DNA of 64,000 bases from Planctomycetota bacterium. Lineage in GTDB: Bacteria > Planctomycetota > Uabimicrobiia > Uabimicrobiales > Uabimicrobiaceae. The stretch spans positions 1-64,000 of the forward strand of contig JAJDCR010000142.1 in assembly GCA_029260735.1 (NCBI GenBank), written 5' to 3'. Shown here piece after piece: positions 54,448-63,416 of the stretch (the stretch's first letter is position 1; each line of letters begins with the position of its first letter). Below the pieces are notes generated by a model. The model did not search any database. It saw only the letters and a list, made by a program, of their open reading frames with translations, and had not been told where the DNA came from. The translations under genes and the position numbers were made by a program.

Positions 54448-55749
54448 ATGACTTTTTCCAGGTTGATCATGAGAAACTCCACCAAAAATTCCTTTCTCCT
54501 CTCATTTTTTTTCTTCGCTAGCCTCCTTCCCCTTATCTTATCAGGAGGTGTCTGGCACCAACCAAAAATCTCTTTTTTGGCTTACGCCACAGGATTAATT
54601 TCTCTCTATGTTTTAGCGCTGAAAAAGGAATCCCCCCTTCCCTCCTTATCTCAAATTCTCCTTATAGCCTTTGTTCTTCGCTTAGCTTTTTGCACCTATC
54701 CCATTTCCGACGATGTCAACCGCTATGCTTGGGAAGGCATGATGGCCGCAAAAGGAATGAACCCCTACGTAGAAGCTCCGGCAGAATACGCTTCTCAATT
54801 CTCCCATGATCCTATTTTTCAGGGAATCAATCATAAAGAAGTCAGTACGATCTATCCTCCTGTCGCTATGTTAATTTTCTCGGCGATTTCTTGGATCTTT
54901 TATTCCTTAGAAAGTTTTCGTCTCTTTTTTCTTCTCTGCGATATGGGAATTATATTTCTTTTGTCTCGTCTCCTTGCTTTTCGAAAACTTCCTCCCCAAT
55001 GGGTTATTCTTTATGCCTGGAATCCCTTAATCCTTCTTTATGGAGTGGGAGAAGCACATATCGACATTCTGCACCTCTTCTTTGTGGCTCTTTGCCTACT
55101 AAGATACGAAGAAAAAAAAGAAGCCCAAGCTTTTTTCTGGCTAGGCTCCGCTGTTATGACAAAATACCTCTCCATCATACTTCTCCCCTACCTCTTTTTT
55201 TCCTCCCACAAAAAAAACGCCCTTTTCTTTTTTCTCCCTTTTTTCTCTGCATTCCTCTACTTCGAACCAGCAATGCTCCAAGGGCTCAATAAATTCTCCG
55301 GCGAAATGTCCTACAACGACTTCTTTGCCCGAGCTTGGCGCAACCTTCTCGGGCAAGGCACCGAATATAGATTGGCTATGCTAACCTTTTGCGCCCTAGG
55401 ACTAATCGCTATTCTGTATAAATTTCATCAGCAAAGGATGACAGGCATGGCTCTTTCTTGGAGATGGCTTATTCTCTGTCTCCCCACCATTCACCCTTGG
55501 TACCTCATCCCCATTATCTTTTTCTTAGCACTATCCCCAAGTCTTCCTTGGATGGTTTTTAGCATAACGATCGGATTTAGTTTCTGGAATCTCCACGCCT
55601 TTGCTCAGACAGGGATTTGGCAAGAGTTAGATTGGGTCTGGTGGGCCGTTTATCTTCCTTTTTTGCTTGCCTATTTGGGGATGGGGGCGAGAAGGTGCTT
55701 TGCCAAAAATCCTAAACTAATCAATTCCATTCAAGAAAAAATCTGGTAG
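54448..55749 (+). CDS. Polytopic GT-C-like glycosyltransferase
   Basis: This 433-residue protein has about ten transmembrane helices. The first large periplasmic loop holds DDVNRYAWEG, an acidic motif resembling those of lipid-linked GT-C transferases (DUF2029/GT87 and PIG-M-like). It would transfer a sugar from a polyprenyl phosphate donor outside the membrane. Two close in-frame starts (54448 and 54469) have similar weak ribosome-binding sites. It follows the GT2 gene, and the pair may build or decorate one envelope glycan. The exact sugar is unknown. Confidence 0.7.
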   Translation: MTFSRLIMRNSTKNSFLLSFFFFASLLPLILSGGVWHQPKISFLAYATGLISLYVLALKKESPLPSLSQILLIAFVLRLAFCTYPISDDVNRYAWEGMMAAKGMNPYVEAPAEYASQFSHDPIFQGINHKEVSTIYPPVAMLIFSAISWIFYSLESFRLFFLLCDMGIIFLLSRLLAFRKLPPQWVILYAWNPLILLYGVGEAHIDILHLFFVALCLLRYEEKKEAQAFFWLGSAVMTKYLSIILLPYLFFSSHKKNALFFFLPFFSAFLYFEPAMLQGLNKFSGEMSYNDFFARAWRNLLGQGTEYRLAMLTFCALGLIAILYKFHQQRMTGMALSWRWLILCLPTIHPWYLIPIIFFLALSPSLPWMVFSITIGFSFWNLHAFAQTGIWQELDWVWWAVYLPFLLAYLGMGARRCFAKNPKLINSIQEKIW

Positions 55750-55886
55750 AATCAATTGCTGCGTAAAAAATTGAGATAGCTTTACAAATTTATTAGAAAT
55801 TTGTTTTTAATAGGTACACTCTCGGGACACACCCTAATATAATGAACCGATACGATGTTAGAGTGAATGGATAAATAAGGTAGGAA

Positions 55887-56342
55887 ATGAAAAATAATGA
55901 TGGGTATTTAAAAGAAACTGTTGGGCCAGGAGTGTTTACTCAATGGCAAGAAGTAGATGTCGAGATATATGCCTTTACTGATTTGGGGATAAAAGTAATT
56001 GTCAATGACGAATATACAGGATTGGTTTATAGAAATCACATTTATGACAAATACCAAGAAGGGGAAAGACTCAAAGCATATATAAAGTGTGTTAGGGAAG
56101 ATGGGAAAATAGATATTTCCTTGCAACCGAATCAAGGCACGCATGTTTTTTTAACTACTGAAAAAATCCTGGAACATCTTAAAGCAGCTGGTGGAAAGTC
56201 TAGATTTAACGATAAAAGCTCCCCTGAAGATATAAGAGATGAATTTCAAATAAGTAAAAAAGTGTTTAAGCAAGCAATCGGTTGTCTGTATAGAGAATTA
56301 AGAATAAAGATTACAGACAAAGGGATAGAACTTGTTAAATAA
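55887..56342 (+). CDS. Short CvfB-like S1-domain protein
   Basis: This 151-residue protein has an S1-like RNA-binding OB fold (about 18-80; VDVEIYAFTDLGIKVIVNDEYTG) and a C-terminal winged-helix part (FQISKKVFKQAIGCLYRELRIKIT). The same pair makes up the C-terminal half of CvfB/YitL proteins, which are about twice as long and carry extra S1 domains. This one is therefore a reduced version. It starts with an AGGTAGGA site immediately before the ATG. It probably binds RNA in the cytosol. Confidence 0.7.
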   Translation: MKNNDGYLKETVGPGVFTQWQEVDVEIYAFTDLGIKVIVNDEYTGLVYRNHIYDKYQEGERLKAYIKCVREDGKIDISLQPNQGTHVFLTTEKILEHLKAAGGKSRFNDKSSPEDIRDEFQISKKVFKQAIGCLYRELRIKITDKGIELVK

Positions 56343-56418
56343 CGGTTGCTATTTTCTAGTGCATTTTTGAGTACTTTTTTCAGATATCAGTCTGGCATCA
56401 AATAAACTACAAACAAAA

Positions 56419-56453
56419 AAAATCCCGCAAGGTACAAGACCCTACGGGATTTT
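56419..56453 (-). terminator. Terminator of the porin-like gene
   Basis: The arms 56419-56432 and 56440-56453 (AAAATCCCG and CGGGATTTT outer parts, with two inner mismatches) form a GC-cored hairpin flanked by A/T runs, 28 bases past the stop of the minus-strand barrel protein. It could also end the S1 gene from the other side. Confidence 0.7.
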
Positions 56454-56480
56454 CATTAAATCAAAACTAAGCTTTGATAT

Positions 56481-57515
56481 CTAGTTAGCTTCGTAGATAT
56501 TATTCAGCTCATCGAAGAAACTACTGTAAACTGTGAAACCCATATTGAAGAAGAAACTAGCTCCATCAACATCAGAATCCAGTTGGTCGTTATCATCGAA
56601 GTTGATGTCTCCATCAACAGTTCCTCCTCCAGTAATGCGGAAAGCAATACCAGGAACAAACTCATACTCTATTCCCAAGCCAATGCGAGCGAATCGAGTT
56701 TGAAACTCATCTTGGTCTCTTTCGGCTCCATTACGGAAACGGAATCGATATTGATTAAAATCAAGATCGTAGAAAGCCAAAATTTCCATCTTTTCGCTGA
56801 GACGATAAGACATCTTTGCCATAAAAGGTGCAGCAATAACTACTTCAAAGTTAGGATCTGGTTTCCATACTAAACCTCCAATAGGCACAGGAGCATAGTC
56901 ACCAAAATCATCATCGGCTCTGATTCCTGCAAACAGGAAAAGACCAGGGATAACAACGTATCCCACTTTTAGCTGCAAACCAGGTAACTCGATATCGCGG
57001 TGGTCAAAACCTCCTCGAAAATCACTCCCCAGACGAGCAGCAACACCTAGTTGAACCAAAAGACGATCATTGTTGGTAAAAGATATTTCCAAAGGAATTT
57101 CGATATCCTGGAAAGATCGATTATCATCATCGACTACAGCAGGATCAAAACCAATATCGCTATCAATCTGGTTGATTTCGTGTCGATAGCCTAACCCTAC
57201 AGATAAATTTTCATTTATCTCAAAGTCGTACATCATTTCAAAACGAAATTCCATGTAATCGATGTCTTGGTTATTGAAATCTTGTAGATCATTTCTTGTT
57301 TGGTAAAACCAATCAAAGTTGATAAATGTTTTAGGAAGCAGTACGTCTAGAGAAGCATCTCCAGACTCTAATGCTTCGTACTTGTAAGATTTAGTCGTAG
57401 TCGTAGTTGTGGTAGAAGTTTCCTCAACATCTGTCGCTTCGTCATCCTCTTCAGCGCTGACAAAACAAACGCTTACGATTAGCAACCCGATGATCAGATA
57501 GATTATCTTCTTCAT
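56481..57515 (-). CDS. Predicted outer-membrane beta-barrel protein
   Basis: This 344-residue exported protein starts with a signal peptide (MKKIIYLIIGLLIVSVCFVSA). A short acidic then Thr-rich linker (residues about 22-43, with seven Thr in a row) follows. The rest is a series of amphipathic strands with alternating aromatic and charged residues, such as NLSVGLGYRHEI and MEILAFYDLDFNQYRFRFR. This is typical of porin-like barrels. The poly-Thr stretch looks like a spacer. No specific substrate is indicated. The gene is followed by a hairpin terminator. Confidence 0.72.
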   Translation of the reverse strand: MKKIIYLIIGLLIVSVCFVSAEEDDEATDVEETSTTTTTTTKSYKYEALESGDASLDVLLPKTFINFDWFYQTRNDLQDFNNQDIDYMEFRFEMMYDFEINENLSVGLGYRHEINQIDSDIGFDPAVVDDDNRSFQDIEIPLEISFTNNDRLLVQLGVAARLGSDFRGGFDHRDIELPGLQLKVGYVVIPGLFLFAGIRADDDFGDYAPVPIGGLVWKPDPNFEVVIAAPFMAKMSYRLSEKMEILAFYDLDFNQYRFRFRNGAERDQDEFQTRFARIGLGIEYEFVPGIAFRITGGGTVDGDINFDDNDQLDSDVDGASFFFNMGFTVYSSFFDELNNIYEAN

Positions 57516-57600
57516 TCAAATTCTCCTCATAGCAAGCTCAATACATTATTTTTTGTCCTAATTCTAAACACTTTGTGTGAAAATGAGAAGGAACACATAA

Positions 57601-57646
57601 ACAGAATAACGGAATAAGAAAGTTATTTTTTATTCTGTTATTCTGT
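57601..57646 (-). terminator. 17-bp hairpin downstream of the aldehyde dehydrogenase
   Basis: The arms 57601-57617 and 57630-57646 pair over 17 bases with one G-U-type mismatch and a 12-base loop. It lies about 130 bases beyond the aldehyde dehydrogenase stop and upstream of the barrel gene. It most likely ends the ThDP/aldehyde dehydrogenase transcript. Confidence 0.6.
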
Positions 57647-57778
57647 CAAAATTCCAAGAACACTGGCACACAAAATATTGAGACAGGATTTTTTTTCTGA
57701 GAAGAAGAAGCGCCAAAGAAAGACTCCTAAATCTTTTTTAGCACTTCTCCTAGAAAAATACTTCTAGAGATGACTCGA

Positions 57779-59209
57779 TTAAGCTTTCAAGTTCATAACA
57801 ATCAGTTTTGGTCGTGTCATTTCTTCAATAGCATACTTTGGTCCACCGATACCTTGGCCGGCATTTTCACGTCCACCAAAAGGCATCCAATCGACTCGAA
57901 AAGCAGTGTGGTCGTTAATAATGAAAGCATTCGCATTCACTTTACGAGCTGCCTGGAAAGCAGTATCAATGCTCTGCGTAAAAATAGCTGCCTGGAAAGG
58001 ATTGCTACTATTGTTTACATTGTCAATTGCTTTACCTAGGTCACTGTAACCTGCTATACAAGCGATAGGGCCAAAGGTTTCATGAGCCATTACTTTCATG
58101 TCTTCGGTGGTATCTCGTAAAATCGTTACTTGATAGGATTGGTCAAAGACACATTCCCCTCCTGTAACTAAACGGGCACCTTGACTAACGGCTTCTTTTA
58201 CCCAAGCATCTACTCTCTGCTGGTCTCCTTTGGTGATCAACGGCCCTAAATCTGTGCTCGCGTCGCAAGGATCTCCTACCTTCAGTTCGCGTGCAGCTTG
58301 GAGAAAGAGCTCGGTAAATTCACCTAAGATAGCAGAGTGAACGTAAATTCTTTGTGTAGATATACATACCTGACCAGAGTGATAAAAAGCACCTCTTGTT
58401 AAAAGAGGAATTGCTCTTTCTAAGTCAGCATCTTCGTGAACGATAACGGCAGCATTTCCACCATGTTCCAAAGAAAACCTAGTACCAGGGTGAAGTTGGC
58501 TTCGGATATGCCATCCCACTTCTGAACTTCCAATGAAAGTCAAAAACTGAATGCGACCATCTTTTACGATTTGCTCTCCTTTAGCACCAGAGCAAGGAGT
58601 CACAATCACACTTTCGGGAGGAAATCCTGCCTGGCGGAAAATTCGCATCAAGCGGATGGATGACAAAGGTGTTTGCGAAGCGGGCTTAATTATCACACAG
58701 CATCCTGCTGCTAGAGCAGGAGCTACCTGATGAGCAATTAAATTCACAGGATGATTAAAAGCAGATAAAGCAGCGACTACACCAATCGGTTCTCGAATGC
58801 TAAAAGCAAGCCGATTTTCTGTCCCTTTGGCTAAATCCATAGGAAGCTGTTCTCCACAACAAGCTTTTGCCTCATCAGCAGAAGTCTTAATTGTTTCAAC
58901 CGCTCGCAATACTTCTACTCTGGCATCTTTCAGGGGTTTTCCCCCTTCCAGGGCAATTCCCATAGCCAATTCTTCGACTTGTTCTTTGACAAGCTCAGCG
59001 GCCTTGTGAAGCCAATCTGCTCTTTGCCAAACAGGCACCTTAGAGAAAGTTTTTTTCTGAAAATTGTGAGCTGTCCGAAGCGCACATTCAATGGCTTCTT
59101 CATTAGCTTGAGCTACTTCGGCAATGAGTTCTCCGTTAAAAGGAGAATTCAAAGCACGTAGCTCTCCTTCTGGACTATATCCAGGGATTTCAAGAGGGTA
59201 TATGCTCAT
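57779..59209 (-). CDS. NAD(P)-dependent aldehyde dehydrogenase
   Basis: This 476-residue protein is in the aldehyde dehydrogenase superfamily. The catalytic Cys282 is in GQVCISTQR and the general base Glu248 is in LEHGGN; HGG replaces the usual LGG. The ALDH-like NAD-binding region includes SAFNHPVNLIAHQVAPALAAG. The sequence is close to lactaldehyde/glyceraldehyde-3-phosphate-type members. It starts nine bases after the ThDP enzyme upstream, so an aldehyde from that enzyme is a plausible substrate. No signal peptide is seen. Confidence 0.9.
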   Translation of the reverse strand: MSIYPLEIPGYSPEGELRALNSPFNGELIAEVAQANEEAIECALRTAHNFQKKTFSKVPVWQRADWLHKAAELVKEQVEELAMGIALEGGKPLKDARVEVLRAVETIKTSADEAKACCGEQLPMDLAKGTENRLAFSIREPIGVVAALSAFNHPVNLIAHQVAPALAAGCCVIIKPASQTPLSSIRLMRIFRQAGFPPESVIVTPCSGAKGEQIVKDGRIQFLTFIGSSEVGWHIRSQLHPGTRFSLEHGGNAAVIVHEDADLERAIPLLTRGAFYHSGQVCISTQRIYVHSAILGEFTELFLQAARELKVGDPCDASTDLGPLITKGDQQRVDAWVKEAVSQGARLVTGGECVFDQSYQVTILRDTTEDMKVMAHETFGPIACIAGYSDLGKAIDNVNNSSNPFQAAIFTQSIDTAFQAARKVNANAFIINDHTAFRVDWMPFGGRENAGQGIGGPKYAIEEMTRPKLIVMNLKA

Positions 59210-59218
59210 GTTTTTCTC

Positions 59219-60865
59219 CTACACGGTGCAAGCGATGTTACCAAGTCGAGTAGTTAGTTTTTGGTTTTCACCATAATCAATGTCTAAACTTATAATAGCA
59301 GGGCGACCACAACTAAAAGCTTCTTCAAGAGCTCCTTTTAGATCTCTTGAGTTGTGTACTTTTTTACCCCAACAACCAAAAGACTCCGCCAATTTAACAA
59401 AGTCAGGATTGGTAAAGTTTAGCTCAGAGTGCTCTCCAAAATGGTTTTGTTGCTTCCATTTAATGAGTCCATACTCTCGGTCTTCCCAAATCATTAAGAC
59501 AAAGTTAGCTCCGATTCGAACAGCTGTTTCCATATCTTGGAAATTCATGAGCCCACCAGCATCACCGCAAATAGCGATAACTCTCTTGTCGGGGTTGAGC
59601 ATTTTAGCCGCAATTCCCCCAGGCAAAGCAAATCCCATGGAACAAAATCCGTTAGAGATTAGACAGGTGTTAGGTTGATCGCACTGGTAGTAGCGAGCGA
59701 TCCACATTTTGTGAGCTCCTACGTCAGAAAGAATAATATCTCCTTCGTCTAAGACTTCCCTAACATCCCAAAGGACTTTCTGTGGCTTAATAAGACCTTC
59801 TGTATCATCGTCTTTTTGAGCAGCAAAGTCATCTAGCATAGTTTGTCTTACATCAGCATAACTCTGAGGATCACGAACAGGAGAACGATTTTTGAAATGT
59901 TCATTAAGAGACCAAAGAGCTCCCGCAATATCAGAATGAATATCCAGCTTTACGCGGTAGTTTTCATCAATTTCAGCTGGTTCAAAGTCAATATTGATGA
60001 TGTCTTTACTATTTCCACGATTCCATAGACTAGGATGGTATTCGACCATGTCAAAACCAACGGCAATGACTAAGTCCGCTTTGTCCATTTCAAGAGAAAT
60101 ATGATCTCGCGACTGTAAACCCATTGTAAATAAACAGTGTGGGCTAGTACGAGGAATAGCTCCCTTTGCCATAAAGGTGTTAATCACACCAATGCCTGTG
60201 TATTTACAGAAAAGTTGAAGTTGTTGAGAAACGCGAGTTCTAACACAACCATTTCCCGCAAGAATAACAGGATGCTTAGCATTTTCAATCAACTCAATAG
60301 CTTCGCTTATACATTTGTAGTCAGGGGAAGGTCGGCGAGTTTTGACAGGTGCAATGGGCATAGAAGTAGCTTCCATCGCTGCTACATCCTCAGGAAGTTC
60401 TATGTGACAAGCCCCCATTTTTTCGCGAGTAGCAAGCTTGAAAGCTTTCCGAACAATTTCAGGAATAGTGTCAGGACTTGTTACAGTAATGTTCCATTTG
60501 ACAACCGGAGAAAACATATGGACAACGTCCATAGCTTGATGTGATTCTTTGTGCATTCTCTTAAGATCAGCTTGTCCAGTTAAGACAATCAGCGGAGCGC
60601 GATCCATATTGGCATCGGCAACACCAGTGATTAGGTTAGTTGCACCTGGGCCTAAAGTACCCAAACACACACCTGGACGACCTGTCAAACGTCCATAGAT
60701 ATCAGCCATAAAAGCTGCACCTTGCTCATGACGACAGAGAATAAATTTAATTTTAGATTTTTTAAGAGAAATCATGAAGTCAGCATTTTCTTCTCCAGGA
60801 AGACCAAAAATGTACTCCACCCCTTCTTCTTCTAAACACTTAACAAATAAATCTGAAGCTTTCAT
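59219..60865 (-). CDS. ThDP-dependent enzyme of the acetolactate synthase family
   Basis: This 548-residue enzyme binds thiamine diphosphate. The activating Glu47 is in CRHEQGAAF. The cofactor motif begins at GDAGGLMNFQDMETAV and ends at WED, where most members have an Asn. The family includes catabolic acetolactate synthases and several 2-oxoacid decarboxylases. There is no regulatory small subunit beside it. The next gene, an aldehyde dehydrogenase, suggests that a 2-oxo acid is decarboxylated to an aldehyde and then oxidised, but an acetolactate role cannot be excluded. Confidence 0.82.
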   Translation of the reverse strand: MKASDLFVKCLEEEGVEYIFGLPGEENADFMISLKKSKIKFILCRHEQGAAFMADIYGRLTGRPGVCLGTLGPGATNLITGVADANMDRAPLIVLTGQADLKRMHKESHQAMDVVHMFSPVVKWNITVTSPDTIPEIVRKAFKLATREKMGACHIELPEDVAAMEATSMPIAPVKTRRPSPDYKCISEAIELIENAKHPVILAGNGCVRTRVSQQLQLFCKYTGIGVINTFMAKGAIPRTSPHCLFTMGLQSRDHISLEMDKADLVIAVGFDMVEYHPSLWNRGNSKDIINIDFEPAEIDENYRVKLDIHSDIAGALWSLNEHFKNRSPVRDPQSYADVRQTMLDDFAAQKDDDTEGLIKPQKVLWDVREVLDEGDIILSDVGAHKMWIARYYQCDQPNTCLISNGFCSMGFALPGGIAAKMLNPDKRVIAICGDAGGLMNFQDMETAVRIGANFVLMIWEDREYGLIKWKQQNHFGEHSELNFTNPDFVKLAESFGCWGKKVHNSRDLKGALEEAFSCGRPAIISLDIDYGENQKLTTRLGNIACTV

Positions 60866-61105
60866 AATAACCGAACCTTTAAAGCGACGCCTTATTGGTT
60901 CTCAACTCCTTTCTCCGATACCTTTTAAAAAGATAGCAAAAGGACAATAATTCTACTACAACTCAAACACCATTTGGTTTCCTGAAAGAAAATTTAATGA
61001 TTATTTCTCTAGGAAATTTTAAGGAAGACAACCTTGTGACGCCCATTTTACTGAAAATTTATCTGACACTCAATGAAAAATTTGTCTAGCTTAAGATTTT
61101 TTCTT

Positions 61106-61603
61106 CTAATTCTTCAGTTTAGACTCAAGATCTTTAATCTTTTTTTCATATTCGCCCATTCTTTTTTTCATTTCCTCCATCAAATCATTGGGATTTGTAT
61201 GGGGGACTTCCAAAGGAGAAGAGCCTTGTAAAAAAGGAAGAGCTGGATTCAAAAATTGTCCCCAAGAACTCCATTGTTGATTCATATTTTCTTTAAATTT
61301 ACTGAAGTATTCTAAGCTACTACCCAAATAAAAACGAAAAAATTCATGGAAGTGTTCTTCTCGTAAACGAATGAGTTGGTGTAAAAGAGATGGAGTAAAA
61401 AGACTTGGATTTTTTTTATCGTCATTCAAAATAATTTGAAGAAGGGTTTCTTGAGTGATATTTTTTTTTGTTTGGTTATCAATAATCTCTACTTGATGTC
61501 CTTCTCGAATGAGCTCTGCTAGTTGATCTAAGGTGATGTATTTTTTTTCTTTGGTGTGGTACAATCTACGATTGCTATATTTCTTGATAATTAAGGGTTC
61601 CAA
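61106..61603 (-). CDS. phaR: PhaR-type polyhydroxyalkanoate synthesis regulator
   Basis: This is the regulator that represses phasin genes and senses PHA granules. The N-terminal DNA-binding domain has IIKKYSNRRLYHT and YITLDQLAELIREG; the middle holds ITQETLLQIILNDDK and a following PHB-accumulation region. A short coiled coil closes the protein. I set the start at the TTG at 61603, nine bases after a perfect AGGAGG. This gives a 165-residue protein beginning at the family's usual position. A longer frame to 61783 would add a spurious hydrophobic stretch. It is divergent from the symporter gene. Confidence 0.85.
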   Translation of the reverse strand: MEPLIIKKYSNRRLYHTKEKKYITLDQLAELIREGHQVEIIDNQTKKNITQETLLQIILNDDKKNPSLFTPSLLHQLIRLREEHFHEFFRFYLGSSLEYFSKFKENMNQQWSSWGQFLNPALPFLQGSSPLEVPHTNPNDLMEEMKKRMGEYEKKIKDLESKLKN

Positions 61604-61655
61604 AATTTTTTTCCTCCTTGGGCCTGGAAAACGGATCAAGTACGCACCAAGGTTT

Positions 61656-61683
61656 ATTATATAGTATAATAGTGCTAGTGCAA
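61656..61683 (-). promoter_or_regulatory. Candidate promoter of the PhaR gene
   Basis: On the minus strand, a perfect TATAAT lies at 61656-61661, 16 bases downstream of a weak -35 (TTGCAC, 61678-61683). It would give a leader of about 45 bases before the TTG start at 61603, which supports the shorter reading of that gene. Confidence 0.45.
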
Positions 61684-61847
61684 AAAGAAATACAGATATT
61701 CTTTTTGCCTTTTGTGCCATTAATTGTTTGAGGAAAGAAAAAATCTTGACAGCTTTTGGGGAGTTTGATATTTTGCGGTGCAAAATATCATTTTTAAAAG
61801 AGAGTTAGAAAAAAACTACTATCTTTATCAAAACAAGGACACATTGT

Positions 61848-63416
61848 ATGAACGAACAGGTTGTTTATGGGTGGATATTGGTTCTAATTTATATGGCGAT
61901 AGTTCTCTTTTTTGTGGTTCGAGGAGCTCGCAAAATAAAGAACATATCTGATTATGCTGTGGGTAATATTGCTTTTTCTCCGGTTGCGGTAGGTCTTTCT
62001 TTAGCAGCTTCCATTACCAGTGCGGCAACATTTATCATTAATCCTGGTTTTGTTGCCTACTACGGTATGAGTGCCGTTCTTTCCTTTGCCATAGTTCTAC
62101 CTTTGGGTATCTTTCCTTCTCTCATTATTTTTACCAAGGGTTTTCGAAAATACGGAAGCGATATCAAAGCACAAACCATGGCCCAATGGATCGGGCAACG
62201 CTACAATAGCCCCTTTTATTCCCTTCTTTTTGCTTTTCTCTCTCTTCTTTTAATTACATTTATCGTTCTGATATGTGTAGCCTTAACCGTTGTCCTCTCG
62301 ACAACTTTGGAAGTGGATAAACTCTATGTTTTATTGGGAATAGTTATCTTTATATTTGGTTACATGATGTTTGGAGGAGCAAACTCTCTTGTTTATACCA
62401 ATACCATCCAAGCTTTGATCATGTTAGTCGTTGCTTTTATTCTCTTAGGCTCTGGTCATGAGCATTTTAGAGAAGGAGTTCATGGTTTTCTTGCCAAGCT
62501 CAAAGCTATCGACAAAGATTTAGTAACTTGGACAAACCCCAATAGTCCTCTATTTCGAGATTTTTTTGAAATTATTTTCTGCCAATTGGTTGTTGGGGTA
62601 GCTATTATATGTCAGCCTCATATCATAACAAAGTCTTTGCTTTTAAAGTCTGATAAAGACGTTAATAAATATCTAGTTGTGGGAATTTTTGCCGAAACAA
62701 TTTTCTTCTTGCTTGTTTTTGTCGGGCTCTATTCTCGTATTAGTTTTCCGGACTTAACTTTTAATGGAGCGCCCATAAAAATAGATGGAGCCCTCACAAC
62801 CTACGTGAAAAGTGAGCTTCCTATTTTTGTTAGTTTGCTTGTCGTAATGGGACTTATTTCAGCAGGCCTCTCCACTCTAGAAAGTCTCATCCAGTCACTA
62901 TCAACAACGATCACTAGTGACATTGTTAAACCTCTTTTTGGTCGCTTCTTTCCTAAAGATGAAGAAAAAAGTTCTCTCTTGCAAATCCGTATTAACCGTA
63001 GTGTTATTGTCGGACTAGCAATTATATCTGCCTATATTTCTTACCAGCAAATTGTTTCCCCTAACCTCAGCGTTGCCATTTTAGCTCAGTGCGGAGTCTA
63101 TTCTTATTTTGCTGCTGCTTTTGTCCCCGTTCTTTTTGGTACTTTTTTGAAAGAAGTTCCCAAAGTCGCTCCGATTATGGCCTCCATCACCGCGGTGTTT
63201 GTTCATTTCTATTTATATTTAGTAGGAATTGCTCCTGGAATAACCCCTTACATGTGGGAAACCGTATGGGAAGGGCAACGTATGGTCACAGTGAGAAATC
63301 CGGCTATTCCTGCCACCGCTGCGATTCTATCCTCTTTAGTCGTCGGTTTAATTCTCTACTATGTGCCTAAGTTTTTCCAAAAATCGGAAGAAAAAACTAA
63401 CGAAGGAGCCAGTTAA
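61848..63416 (+). CDS. Sodium:solute symporter family transporter
   Basis: This 522-residue inner-membrane protein has about 13 helices and fits the SSS family (proline, pantothenate and short-chain acid carriers). The signature ISDYAVGNIAFSPVAVGLSL with following SAATFIINPG marks the sodium-binding region. Its position between PHA genes suggests uptake of a carboxylate that feeds PHA storage, such as acetate or hydroxybutyrate. It overlaps the next gene by one base (TAATG). The substrate is inferred only from context. Confidence 0.85.
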   Translation: MNEQVVYGWILVLIYMAIVLFFVVRGARKIKNISDYAVGNIAFSPVAVGLSLAASITSAATFIINPGFVAYYGMSAVLSFAIVLPLGIFPSLIIFTKGFRKYGSDIKAQTMAQWIGQRYNSPFYSLLFAFLSLLLITFIVLICVALTVVLSTTLEVDKLYVLLGIVIFIFGYMMFGGANSLVYTNTIQALIMLVVAFILLGSGHEHFREGVHGFLAKLKAIDKDLVTWTNPNSPLFRDFFEIIFCQLVVGVAIICQPHIITKSLLLKSDKDVNKYLVVGIFAETIFFLLVFVGLYSRISFPDLTFNGAPIKIDGALTTYVKSELPIFVSLLVVMGLISAGLSTLESLIQSLSTTITSDIVKPLFGRFFPKDEEKSSLLQIRINRSVIVGLAIISAYISYQQIVSPNLSVAILAQCGVYSYFAAAFVPVLFGTFLKEVPKVAPIMASITAVFVHFYLYLVGIAPGITPYMWETVWEGQRMVTVRNPAIPATAAILSSLVVGLILYYVPKFFQKSEEKTNEGAS

